This document shows, one piece after another, positions 1 to 10,436 of a DNA stretch of 64,000 bases. A program made the translations under genes and the position numbers. Below the pieces are notes generated by a model. That model ran no database searches and was not told the DNA's origin. It saw only the letters and a program-made list of their open reading frames with translations. Origin of the DNA: Hydractinia symbiolongicarpus (Eukaryota > Cnidaria > Hydrozoa > Anthoathecata > Hydractiniidae); NCBI RefSeq assembly GCF_029227915.1, contig NC_079877.1:32701851-32765850 (forward strand), written 5' to 3'. Within the stretch, counting starts at the first letter, position 1. The number at the start of each line of letters is the position of its first letter.

Positions 1-46
1 AATGAGTTTACTCCCTGGGTACTTTCTTTGTATACTTTTGACTATA

Positions 47-59
47 CGGGCCAAGCCCG
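47..59. repeat. GC-rich hairpin in the monomer core (representative copy)
   Basis: CGGGC (47-51), CAA (52-54) and GCCCG (55-59) form a five-pair all-GC stem with a three-base loop in monomers of the 'ccaagcccggg' class. A competing pairing is CCCG (56-59) with CGGG (67-70) around a seven-base loop. The other common class reads 'ccgagtccggg', which weakens the first stem to a G-T wobble while keeping CCG available. Functional relevance is unknown. Confidence 0.6.
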
Positions 60-123
60 GGATTTACGGGAAATGGCGGGTATTCGTTTGCCGGCGATTA
101 AACTTTTTTTATTCAGTGTCTCA

Positions 124-145
124 TCAAAAATGAAAACATTTTTGA
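124..145. repeat. Intramonomer dyad symmetry: 9-bp arms, AAAA loop (representative copy)
   Basis: TCAAAAATG (124-132), AAAA (133-136) and CATTTTTGA (137-145) form a perfect inverted repeat. The same position recurs in essentially every monomer. Three main right-arm alleles exist: CATTTTTGA pairs fully; CATTTTTAA loses the second pair from the base but keeps seven inner pairs; CATTTCTGA has one internal mismatch. The left arm is nearly invariant, with rare forms such as 'cattaaaaatg'. Such a dyad could form a cruciform or bind a dimeric protein. Dyad enrichment has been described for centromeric satellites that lack CENP-B boxes; a role here is inference. Confidence 0.85.
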
Positions 146-203
146 AAACTACAAGTCTCATGCGTTTCAGTGGTGAAAAAATAATATAAAAAATCGTTCG
201 GGA

Positions 204-406
204 AATGAGTTTACTCACAGGGTACTTTCTTTGTATACTTTTGACTATACGGGCCAAGCCCGGGATTTACGGGAAATGGCGGGTATTCGTTTGCCGGCGA
301 TTAAACTTTTTTTATTCAGTGTCTCATCAAAAATGAAAACATTTTTGAAAACTACAAGTCTCACGCGTTTTAGTGGTGAAAAAATAATATAAAAAATCGT
401 TCGGGA
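204..406. repeat. Hybrid monomer B/H
   Basis: The 5' part has the B alleles cacaggg, tattcg and ttttttt, while the 3' part has the H allele cacgcg. It is followed directly by a G monomer, so an exchange between misaligned B and H monomers with loss of 203 bp explains why this HOR copy has 12 members. The crossover lies between about position 312 (after ttttttt) and 364 (cacgcg). Confidence 0.7.
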
Positions 407-2436
407 AATGAGTTTACTCCTTGGGTACTTTCTTTGTATACTTTTGATTATACGGGCCGAGTCCGGGGTTTACGGGAAATGGCGGGTTTTCGTTTGCCGG
501 CGATTAAACTTCTTTCATTCAGCGTCTCATCAAAAATGAAAACATTTTTAAAAACTACAAGTCTCATGCGTTTTAGTGGTGAAAAAATAATATAAAAAAT
601 CGTTCGTGAAATGAGTTTACTCCCTGGGTACTTTCTTTGTATACTTTTGACTATACGGGCCAAGCCCGGGATTTACGGGAAATGGCGGGTATTCGTTTGC
701 CGGCGATTAAACTTTTTTTATTCAGTGTCTCATCAAAAATGAAAACATTTTTGAAAACTACAAGTCTCATGCGTTTCAGTGGTGAAAAAATAATATAAAA
801 AATCGTTCGGGAAATGAGTTTACTCACAGGGTACTTTCTTTGTATACTTTTGACTATACGGACCAAGCCCGGGATTTACGGGAAATGGCGGGTATTCGTT
901 TGCCGGCGATTAAACTTTTTTTATTCAGTGTCTCATCAAAAATGAAAACATTTTTGAAAACTACAAGTCTCATGCGTTTCAGTGGTGAAAAAATAATATA
1001 AAAAATCGTTCGGGAAATGAGTTTACTCACAGGGTACTTTCTTTGTATACTTTTGACTATACGGGCCAAGCCCGGGATTTACGGGAAATGGCGGGTTTTC
1101 GTTTGCCGGCGATTAAACTTCTTTTATTCAGTGTCTCATCAAAAATGAAAACATTTTTGAAAACTACAAGTCTCACGCGTTTTAATGGTGAAAAAATAAT
1201 ATAAAAAATCGTTCGGGAAATGAGTTTACTCCCTGGGTACTTTCTTTGTATACTTTTGATTATACGGGCCGAGTCCGGGGTTTACGGGAAATGGCGGGTT
1301 TTCGTTTGCCGGCGATTAAACTTCTTTCATTCAGCGTCTCATCAAAAATGAAAACATTTTTAAAAACTACAAGTCTCATGCGTTTTAGTGGTGAAAAAAT
1401 AATATAAAAAATCGTTCGTGAAATGAGTTTACTCCCTGGGTACTTTCTTTGTATACTTTTAACTATACGGGCCAAGCCCGGGATTTACGGGAAATGGCGG
1501 GTTTTCGTTTGCCGGCGATTAAACTTCTTTTATTCAGTGTCTCATCAAAAATGAAAACATTTTTGAAAACTACAAGTCTCGTGCGTTTTAGTGGTGAAAA
1601 GATAATTTAAAAAATCGTTTTGGAAATGAGTTTACTCACAAGGTACTTTCTTTGTATACATTCGACTATACCGGCCAAGCCCGGGATTTACGGGAAATCG
1701 CGGGTTTTCGTTTGCCGGCGATTAAACGACTTTCCTTAAGCGTCTCATCAAAAATGAAAACATTTCTGAAAACTACAAGTCTCATGCGTTTTAGTGGTGA
1801 AAAAATAATTTAAAAAATCGTTCGGGAAATGAGTTTACTCCCTGGGTACTTTCTTTGTATACTTTTGACTATACGGGCCAAGCCCGGGATTTACGGGAAA
1901 TGGCGGGTTTTCGTTTGCCGGCGATTAAACTTCGTTTATTCAGTGTCTCATCAAAAATGAAAACATTTTTGAAAACTACAAGTCTCATGCGTTTTAGTGG
2001 TGAAAAAATAATTTAAAAAATCGTTCGGGAAATGAGTTTACTCACTGGGTACTTTCTTTGTATACTTTTGACTATACGGGCCGAGTCCGGGATTTACGGG
2101 AAGTCGCGGGTTTTCGTTTGCCGGCGATTAAACTTCTTTTATTAAGGGTCTCATCAAAAATGAAAACATTTCTGAAAACTACAAGTCTCATGCGTTTTAG
2201 TGATGAAAAAATAATTTAAAAAATCGTTCGGGAAATAAGTTTACTCACTGGGTACTTTCTTTGTATACTTTTGACTATACGGGCCGAGTCCGGGATTTAC
2301 GGGAAGTCGCGGGTTTTCGTTTGCCGGCGATTTAACTTCTTTTATTCAGCGTCTCATCAAAAATGAAAACATTTTTAAAAACTACAAGTCTCATGTGTTT
2401 TAGTGGTGAAAAAATAATATAAAAAATCGTTCGGGA

Positions 2437-5075
2437 AATGAGTTTACTCCCTGGGTACTTTCTTTGTATACTTTTGACTATACGGGCCAAGCCCGGGATT
2501 TACGGGAAATGGCGGGTATTCGTTTGCCGGCGATTAAACTTTTTTTATTCAGTGTCTCATCAAAAATGAAAACATTTTTGAAAACTACAAGTCTCATGCG
2601 TTTCAGTGGTGAAAAAATAATATAAAAAATCGTTCGGGAAATGAGTTTACTCACAGGGTACTTTCTTTGTATACTTTTGACTATACGGGCCAAGCCCGGG
2701 ATTTACGGGAAATGGCGGGTATTCGTTTGCCGGCGATTAAACTTTTTTTATTCAGTGTCTCATCAAAAATGAAAACATTTTTGAAAACTACAAGTCTCAT
2801 GCGTTTCAGTGGTGAAAAAATAATATAAAAAATCGTTCGGGAAATGAGTTTACTCACAGGGTACTTTCTTTGTATACTTTTGACTATACGGGCCAAGCCC
2901 GGGATTTACGGGAAATGGCGGGTTTTCGTTTGCCGGCGATTAAACTTCTTTTATTCAGTGTCTCATCAAAAATGAAAACATTTTTGAAAACTACAAGTCT
3001 CACGCGTTTTAGTGGTGAAAAAATAATATAAAAAATCGTTCGGGAAATGAGTTTACTCCCTGGGTACTTTCTTTGTATACTTTTGATTATACGGGCCGAG
3101 TCCGGGGTTTACGGGAAATGGCGGGTTTTCGTTTGCCGGCGATTAAACTTCTTTCATTCAGCGTCTCATCAAAAATGAAAACATTTTTAAAAACTACAAG
3201 TCTCATGCGTTTTAGTGGTGAAAAAATAATATAAAAAATCGTTCGTGAAATGAGTTTACTCCCTGGGTACTTTCTTTGTATACTTTTGACTATACGGGCC
3301 AAGCCCGGGATTTACGGGAAATGGCGGGTATTCGTTTGCCGGCGATTAAACTTTTTTTATTCAGTGTCTCATCAAAAATGAAAACATTTTTGAAAACTAC
3401 AAGTCTCATGCGTTTCAGTGGTGAAAAAATAATATAAAAAATCGTTCGGGAAATGAGTTTACTCACAGGGTACTTTCTTTGTATACTTTTGACTATACGG
3501 GCCAAGCCCGGGATTTACGGGAAATGGCGGGTATTCGTTTGCCGGCGATTAAACTTTTTTTATTCAGTGTCTCATCAAAAATGAAAACATTTTTGAAAAC
3601 TACAAGTCTCATGCGTTTCAGTGGTGAAAAAATAATATAAAAAATCGTTCGGGAAATGAGTTTACTCACAGGGTACTTTCTTTGTATACTTTTGACTATA
3701 CGGGCCAAGCCCGGGATTTACGGGAAATGGCGGGTTTTCGTTTGCCGGCGATTAAACTTCTTTTATTCAGTGTCTCATCAAAAATGAAAACATTTTTGAA
3801 AACTACAAGTCTCACGCGTTTTAGTGGTGAAAAAATAATATAAAAAATCGTTCGGGAAATGAGTTTACTCCCTGGGTACTTTCTTTGTATACTTTTGATT
3901 ATACGGGCCGAGTCCGGGGTTTACGGGAAATGGCGGGTTTTCGTTTGCCGGCGATTAAACTTCTTTCATTCAGCGTCTCATCAAAAATGAAAACATTTTT
4001 AAAAACTACAAGTCTCATGCGTTTTAGTGGTGAAAAAATAATATAAAAAATTGTTCGTGAAATGAGTTTACTCCCTGGGTACTTTCTTTGTATACTTTTA
4101 ACTATACGGGCCAAGCCCGGGATTTACGGGAAATGGCGGGTTTTCGTTTGCCGGCGATTAAACTTCTTTTATTCAGTGTCTCATCAAAAATGAAAACATT
4201 TTTGAAAACTACAAGTCTCGTGCGTTTTAGTGGTGAAAAGATAATTTAAAAAATCGTTTTGGAAATGAGTTTACTCACAAGGTACTTTCTTTGTATACAT
4301 TCGACTATACCGGCCAAGCCCGGGATTTACGGGAAATCGCGGGTTTTCGTTTGCCGGCGATTAAACGACTTTCCTTAAGCGTGTCATCAAAAATGAAAAC
4401 ATTTCTGAAAACTACAAGTCTCATGCGTTTTAGTGGTGAAAAAATAATTTAAAAAATCGTTCGGGAAATGAGTTTACTCCCTGGGTACTTTCTTTGTATA
4501 CTTTTGACTATACGGGCCAAGCCCGGAATTTACGGGAAATGGCGGGTTTTCGTTTGCCGGCGATTAAACTTCTTTTATTCAGTGTCTCATCAAAAATGAA
4601 AACATTTTTGAAAACTACAAGTCTCATGCGTTTTAGTGGTGAAAAAATAATTTAAAAAATCGTTCGGGAAATGAGTTTACTCACTGGGTACTTTCTTTGT
4701 ATACTTTTGACTATACGGGCCGAGTCCGGGATTTACGGGAAGTCGCGGGTTTTCGTTTGCCGGCGATTAAACTTCTTTTATTAAGGGTCTCATCAAAAAT
4801 GAAAACATTTCTGAAAACTACAAGTCGCATGCGTTTTAGTGGTGAAAAAATAATTTAAAAAATCGTTCGGGAAATGAGTTTACTCACTGGGTACTTTCTT
4901 TGTATACTTTTGACTATACGGGCCGAGTCCGGGATTTACGGGAAGTCGCGGGTTTTCGTTTGCCGGCGATTTAACTTCTTTTATTCAGTGTCTCATCAAA
5001 AATGAAAACATTTTTGAAAACTACAAGTCTCATGCGTTTCAGTGGTGAAAAAATAATATAAAAAATCGTTCGGGA
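2437..5075. repeat. HOR family 1, copy 2 (13 monomers, 2639 bp)
   Basis: The order is A B H G A B H G I J L N and a terminal P/B hybrid. The first eight monomers are a four-monomer block (812 bp) present twice in tandem. Compared with the copy at 6091-8729 I found by eye about nine substitutions over the first 2.4 kb, so the copies are well above 99% identical, whereas different monomer types inside the unit differ at many more positions. That contrast is the defining mark of a higher-order repeat. Confidence 0.88.
4873..5075. repeat. Hybrid monomer P/B at an unequal-exchange junction
   Basis: The 5' half is type P (cactggg, gagtccggg, aagtcgcggg, gatttaac). The 3' half switches to A/B alleles (cagtgtc, tttttgaaaac, catgcgtttcag, aatata). 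The next monomer is H. The switch lies between 'gatttaac' near 4970 and 'cagtgtc' near 4987. This is a direct recombination breakpoint joining the end of one HOR copy to the third monomer of another. Confidence 0.75.
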
Positions 5076-6090
5076 AATGAGTTTACTCACAGGGTACTTT
5101 CTTTGTATACTTTTGACTATACGGGCCAAGCCCGGGATTTACGGGAAATGGCGGGTTTTCGTTTGCCGGCGATTAAACTTCTTTTATTCAGTGTCTCATC
5201 AAAAATGAAAACATTTTTGAAAACTACAAGTCTCACGCGTTTTAGTGGTGAAAAAATAATATAAAAAATCGTTCGGGAAATGAGTTTACTCCCTGGGTAC
5301 TTTCTTTGTATACTTTTGATTATACGGGCCGAGTCCGGGGTTTACGGGAAATGGCGGGTTTTCGTTTGCCGGCGATTAAACTTCTTTCATTCAGCGTCTC
5401 ATCAAAAATGAAAACATTTTTAAAAACTACAAGTCTCATGCGTTTTAGTGGTGAAAAAATAATTTAAAATATTGTTTTGGAAATGAGTTTACTCCCTGGG
5501 TACTTTCTTTGTATACTTTTGACTATACGGGCCAAGCCCGGGATTTACGGGAAATGGCGGGTTTTCGTTTGCCGGCGATTAAACTTCTTTTATTCGGTGT
5601 CTCATCAAAAATGAAAACATTTTTGAAAACTACAAGTCTCATGCGTTTTAGTGGTGAAAAAATGATTTAAAAAATCGTTCGGGAAATGAGTTTACTCACT
5701 GGGTACTTTCTTTGTATACTTTTGACTATACGGGCCGAGTCCGGGATTTACGGGAAGTCGCGGGTTTTCGTTTGCCGGCGATTAAACTTCTTTTATTAAG
5801 GGTCTCATCAAAAATGAAAACATTTCTGAAAACTACAAGTCTCATGCGTTTTAGTGGTGAAAAAATAATTTAAAAAATCGTTCGGGAAATGAGTTTACTC
5901 ACTGGGTACTTTCTTTGTATACTTTTGACTATACGGGCCGAGTCCGGGATTTACGGGAAGTCGCGGGTTTTCGTTTGCCGGCGATTTAACTTCTTTTATT
6001 CAGCGTCTCATCAAAAATGAAAACATTTTTAAAAACTACAAGTCTCATGCGTTTTAGTGGTGAAAAAATAATATAAAAAATCGTTCGGGA
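5076..6090. repeat. Partial HOR family 1 unit (five monomers: H G L N P)
   Basis: These five monomers sit between two 13-monomer copies and make the spacing of equivalent points 3654 bp (18 monomers) instead of 2639 bp. A, B, the second four-monomer block, I and J are absent. The G monomer at 5279 ends with 'aatttaaaatattgttttgg', a tail unlike other G copies and partly like I, so it may be a second junction. The L monomer at 5482 has private variants (cggtgtc, aatgattta). Confidence 0.75.
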
Positions 6091-8729
6091 AATGAGTTTA
6101 CTCCCTGGGTACTTTCTTTGTATACTTTTGACTATACGGGCCAAGCCCGGGATTTACGGGAAATGGCGGGTATTCGTTTGCCGGCGATTAAACTTTTTTT
6201 ATTCAGTGTCTCATCAAAAATGAAAACATTTTTGAAAACTACAAGTCTCATGCGTTTCAGTGGTGAAAAAATAATATAAAAAATCGTTCGGGAAATGAGT
6301 TTACTCACAGGGTACTTTCTTTGTATACTTTTGACTATACGGGCCAAGCCCGGGATTTACGGGAAATGGCGGGTATTCGTTTGCCGGCGATTAAACTTTT
6401 TTTATTCAGTGTCTCATCAAAAATGAAAACATTTTTGAAAACTACAAGTCTCATGCGTTTCAGTGGTGAAAAAATAATATAAAAAATCGTTCGGGAAATG
6501 AGTTTACTCACAGGGTACTTTCTTTGTATACTTTTGACTATACGGGCCAAGCCCGGGATTTACGGGAAATGGCGGGTTTTCGTTTGCCGGCGATTAAACT
6601 TCTTTTATTCAGTGTCTCATCAAAAATGAAAACATTTTTGAAAACTACAAGTCTCACGCGTTTTAGTGGTGAAAAAATAATATAAAAAATCGTTCGGGAA
6701 ATGAGTTTACTCCCTGGGTACTTTCTTTGTATACTTTTGATTATACGGGCCGAGTCCGGGGTTTACGGGAAATGGCGGGTTTTCGTTTGCCGGCGATTAA
6801 ACTTCTTTCATTCAGCGTCTCATCAAAAATGAAAACATTTTTAAAAACTACAAGTCTCATGCGTTTTAGTGGTGAAAAAATAATATAAAAAATCGTTCGT
6901 GAAATGAGTTTACTCCCTGGGTACTTTCTTTGTATACTTTTGACTATACGGGCCAAGCCCGGGATTTACGGGAAATGGCGGGTATTCGTTTGCCGGCGAT
7001 TAAACTTTTTTTATTCAGTGTCTCATCAAAAATGAAAACATTTTTGAAAACTACAAGTCTCATGCGTTTCAGTGGTGAAAAAATAATATAAAAAATCGTT
7101 CGGGAAATGAGTTTACTCACAGGGTACTTTCTTTGTATACTTTTGACTATACGGGCCAAGCCCGGGATTTACGGGAAATGGCGGGTATTCGTTTGCCGGC
7201 GATTAAACTTTTTTTATTCAGTGTCTCATCAAAAATGAAAACATTTTTGAAAACTACAAGTCTCATGCGTTTCAGTGGTGAAAAAATAATATAAAAAATC
7301 GTTCGGGAAATGAGTTTACTCACAGGGTACTTTCTTTGTATACTTTTGACTATACGGGCCAAGCCCGGGATTTACGGGAAATGGCGGGTTTTCGTTTGCC
7401 GGCGATTAAACTTCTTTTATTCAGTGTCTCATCAAAAATGAAAACATTTTTCAAAACTACAAGTCTCACGCGTTTTAGTGGTGAAAAAATAATATAAAAA
7501 ATCGTTCGGGAAATGAGTTTACTCCCTGGGTACTTTCTTTGTATACTTTTGATTATACGGGCCGAGTCCGAGGTTTACGGGAAATGGCGGGTTTTCGTTT
7601 GCCGGCGATTAAACTTCTTTCATTCAGCGTCTCATTAAAAATGAAAACATTTTTAAAAACTACAAGTCTCATGCGTTTTAGTGGTGAAAAAATAATATAA
7701 AAAATCGTTCGTGAAATGAGTTTACTCCCTGGGTACTTTCTTTGTATACTTTTAACTATACGGGCCAAGCCCGGGATTTACGGGAAATGGCGGGTTTTCG
7801 TTTGCCGGCGATTAAACTTCTTTTATTTAGTGTCTCATCAAAAATGAAAACATTTTTGAAAACTACAAGTCTCGTGCGTTTTAGTGGTGAAAAGATAATT
7901 TAAAAAATCGTTTTGGAAATGAGTTTACTCACAAGGTACTTTCTTTGTATACATTCGACTATACCGGCCAAGCCCGGGATTTACGGGAAATCGCGGGTTT
8001 TCGTTTGCCGGCGATTAAACGACTTTCCTTAAGCGTCTCATCAAAAATGAAAACATTTCTGAAAACTACAAGTCTCATGCGTTTTAGTGGTGAAAAAATA
8101 ATTTAAAAAATCGTTCGGGAAATGAGTTTACTCCCTGGGTACTTTCTTTGTATACTTTTGACTATACGGGCCAAGCCCGGGATTTACGGGAAATGGCGGG
8201 TTTTCGTTTGCCGGCGATTAAACTTCTTTTATTCAGTGTCTCATCAAAAATGAAAACATTTTTGAAAACTACAAGTCTCATGCGTTTTAGTGGTGAAAAA
8301 ATAATTTAAAAAATCGTTCGGGAAATGAGTTTACTCACTGGGTACTTTCTTTGTATACTTTTGACTATATGGGCCGAGTCCGGGATTTACGGGAAGTCGC
8401 GGGTTTTCGTTTGCCGGCGATTAAACTTCTTTTATTAAGGGTCTCATCAAAAATGAAAACATTTCTGAAAACTACAAGTCTCATGCGTTTTAGTGGTGAA
8501 AAAATAATTTAAAAAATCGTTCGGGAAATGAGTTTACTCACTGGGTACTTTCTTTGTATACTTTTGACTATACGGGCCGAGTCCGGGATTTACGGGAAGT
8601 CGCGGGTTTTCGTTTGCCGGCGATTTAACTTCTTTTATTCAGCGTCTCATCAAAAATGAAAACATTTTTAAAAACTACAAGTCTCATGCGTTTTAGTGGT
8701 GAAAAAATAATATAAAAAATCGTTCGGGA
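6091..8729. repeat. HOR family 1, copy 3 (13 monomers, 2639 bp)
   Basis: The order is A B H G A B H G I J L N P with no hybrid monomer, so this is the cleanest complete unit in the window. Private substitutions include cgaggttt and cattaaaaatg in the second G (7512), tttttcaaaac in the H at 7309 and tatatgggcc in the N at 8324. Confidence 0.9.
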
Positions 8730-10353
8730 AATGAGTTTACTCCCTGGGTACTTTCTTTGTATACTTTTGACTATACGGGCCAAGCCCGGGATTTACGGGA
8801 AATGGCGGGTATTCGTTTGCCGGCGATTAAACTTTTTTTATTCAGTGTCTCATCAAAAATGAAAACATTTTTGAAAACTACAAGTCTCATGCGTTTCAGT
8901 GGTGAAAAAATAATATAAAAAATCGTTCGGGAAATGAGTTTACTCACAGGGTACTTTCTTTGTATACTTTTGACTATACGGGCCAAGCCCGGGATTTACG
9001 GGAAATGGCGGGTTTTCGTTTGCCGGCGATTAAACTTCTTTTATTCAGTGTCTCATCAAAAATGAAAACATTTTTGAAAACTACAAGTCTCACGCGTTTT
9101 AGTGGTGAAAAAATAATATAAAAAATCGTTCGGGAAATGAGTTTACTCCCTGGGTACTTTCTTTGTATACTTTTGACTATACGGGCCAAGCCCGGGATTT
9201 ACGGGAAATGGCGGGTATTCGTTTGCCGGCGATTAAACTTTTTTTATTCAGTGTCTCATCAAAAATGAAAACATTTTTGAAAACTACAAGTCTCATGCGT
9301 TTCAGTGGTGAAAAAATAATATAAAAAATCGTTCGGGAAATGAGTTTACTCACAGGGTACTTTCTTTGTATACTTTTGACTATACGGGCCAAGCCCGGGA
9401 TTTACGGGAAATGGCGGGTTTTCGTTTGCCGGCGATTAAACTTCTTTTATTCAGTGTCTCATCAAAAATGAAAACATTTTTGAAAACTACAAGTCTCACG
9501 CGTTTTAGTGGTGAAAAAATAATATAAAAAATCGTTCGGGAAATGAGTTTACTCCCTGGGTACTTTCTTTGTATACTTTTGATTATACGGGCCGAGTCCG
9601 GGGTTTACGGGAAATGGCGGGTTTTCGTTTTCCGGCGATTAAACTTCTTTCATTCAGCGTCTCATCAAAAATGAAAACATTTTTAAAAACTACAAGTCTC
9701 ATGCGTTTTAGTGGTGAAAAAATAATACAAAAAATCGTTCGTGAAATGAGTTAACTCCCTGGGTACTTTCTTTGTATACTTTTGACTATACGGGCCAAGC
9801 CCGGGATTTACGGGAAATGGCGGGTTTTCGTTTGCCGGCGATTAAACTTCTTTTATTCAGTGTCTCATCAAAAATGAAAACATTTTTGAAAAGTACAAGT
9901 CTCGTGCGTTTTAGTGGTGACAAGATAATTTAAAAAATCGTTTTGGAAATGAGTTTACTCACAAGGTACTTTCTTTGTATACATTCGACTATACCGGCCA
10001 AGCCCGGGATTTACGGGAAATCGCGGGTTTTCGTTTGCCGGCGATTAAACAACTTTCATTAAGCGTCTCATCAAAAATGAAAACATTTCTGAAAACTACA
10101 AGTCTCATGCGTTTTAGTGGTGAAAAAATAATTTAAAAAATCGTTCGGGAAATGAGTTTACTCCCTGGGTACTTTCTTTGTATACTTTTGACTATACGGG
10201 CCAAGCCCGGGATTTACGGGAAATGGCGGGTTTTCGTTTGCCGGCGATTAAACTTCTTTTATTCAGTGTCTCATCAAAAATGAAAACATTTTTAAAAACT
10301 ACAAGTCTCATGTGTTATAGTGGTGAAAAAATAATTTAAAAAATCGTTCGGGA
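8730..10353. repeat. HOR family 1, decayed copy 4
   Basis: The order is A H A H G I J L, with both B monomers missing and the first G lost. The monomers carry more private changes: ttccggcg and aatacaaaaaatcg in the G at 9542 followed by 'gagttaactcc', gacaagataattta in I, aaacaactttcatt in J and catgtgttatag in L. After 10354 the family 1 order is replaced by another monomer set, so this is the edge of the homogenised family 1 domain. Confidence 0.75.
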
Positions 10354-10436
10354 AATGAGTTTACTCACTGGGTACTTTCTTTGTATACTTTTGACTATAC
10401 GGGCCGAGTCCGGGATTTACGGGAAGTCGCGGGTTT

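Larger units (their letters stand above)
1..203. repeat. Reference satellite monomer (first complete copy)
   Basis: This copy serves as the coordinate frame. Positions 11-20 are a diagnostic box with alleles ccctggg, cacaggg, cactggg, cacaagg and accctggg. Positions 30-46 hold 'gtatac' plus either 'ttttgactata', 'ttttgattata' or 'attcgactata'. Positions 47-70 are the GC-rich core, aagcccggg or gagtccggg. Positions 74-80 read ggcggg, gtcgcggg, atcgcggg or atcgcagg in different subfamilies. Positions 86-110 hold the ccggcg/cctgcg/ccggct and aaacttctttt/aaaccactttc alleles. Positions 124-145 are a dyad. Positions 157-166 read catgcg, cacgcg, cgtgcg or catgggc. Position 186 is A or T. These linked alleles define about a dozen monomer types. 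GC is 37% by direct count. Confidence 0.95.
1..2436. repeat. HOR family 1, copy 1 (12 monomers)
   Basis: I labelled monomers by linked alleles: A (tattcg, ttttttt), B (as A but cacaggg), H (cacaggg, cacgcg), G (gattata, gtccgggg, ttctttc), I (aactata, cgtgcg, gataattta), J (cacaagg, attcgactatacc, aaacgactttc), L (aagccc, aattta), N (cactggg, aagtcgcggg, aagggtc), P (cactggg, gatttaac, cagcgtc). This copy reads A, B/H hybrid, G, A, B, H, G, I, J, L, N, P. It lacks one monomer relative to the 13-monomer copies because the second monomer fuses B and H. It may extend upstream of the window. Confidence 0.85.

Noticed and set aside
90-106. 'tttcgtttgccggcgat' as a CENP-B box
   Set aside because: It shares only TTCG and a few bases with the box. 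The required A and the CGGG half are absent at the correct spacing.
42-257. Repeated 71-codon minus-strand open frames (here and at about 70 further sites), as a possible multigene family of small basic proteins
   Set aside because: The period of 203 is not a multiple of three, so frames cannot be in phase along the array. Most start at TTG, they overlap neighbours by 13 bp, and their presence follows a single A/T polymorphism. Substitutions between monomers show no codon pattern that I can see. The 82-codon versions result from 1-bp deletions, and the few true ATG starts (for example at 44024) come from a 'gtccggcat' variant.
9569-9754. 61-codon plus-strand open frame and similar 61-64 codon frames at 37937, 42130, 54097, 58167, 58361, 58970, 61001, 63243 and 63437
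   Set aside because: All are the same stretch of the satellite read on the plus strand, gained or lost through single substitutions such as 'aatacaaaa' or 'cgtttgggaaatg'.
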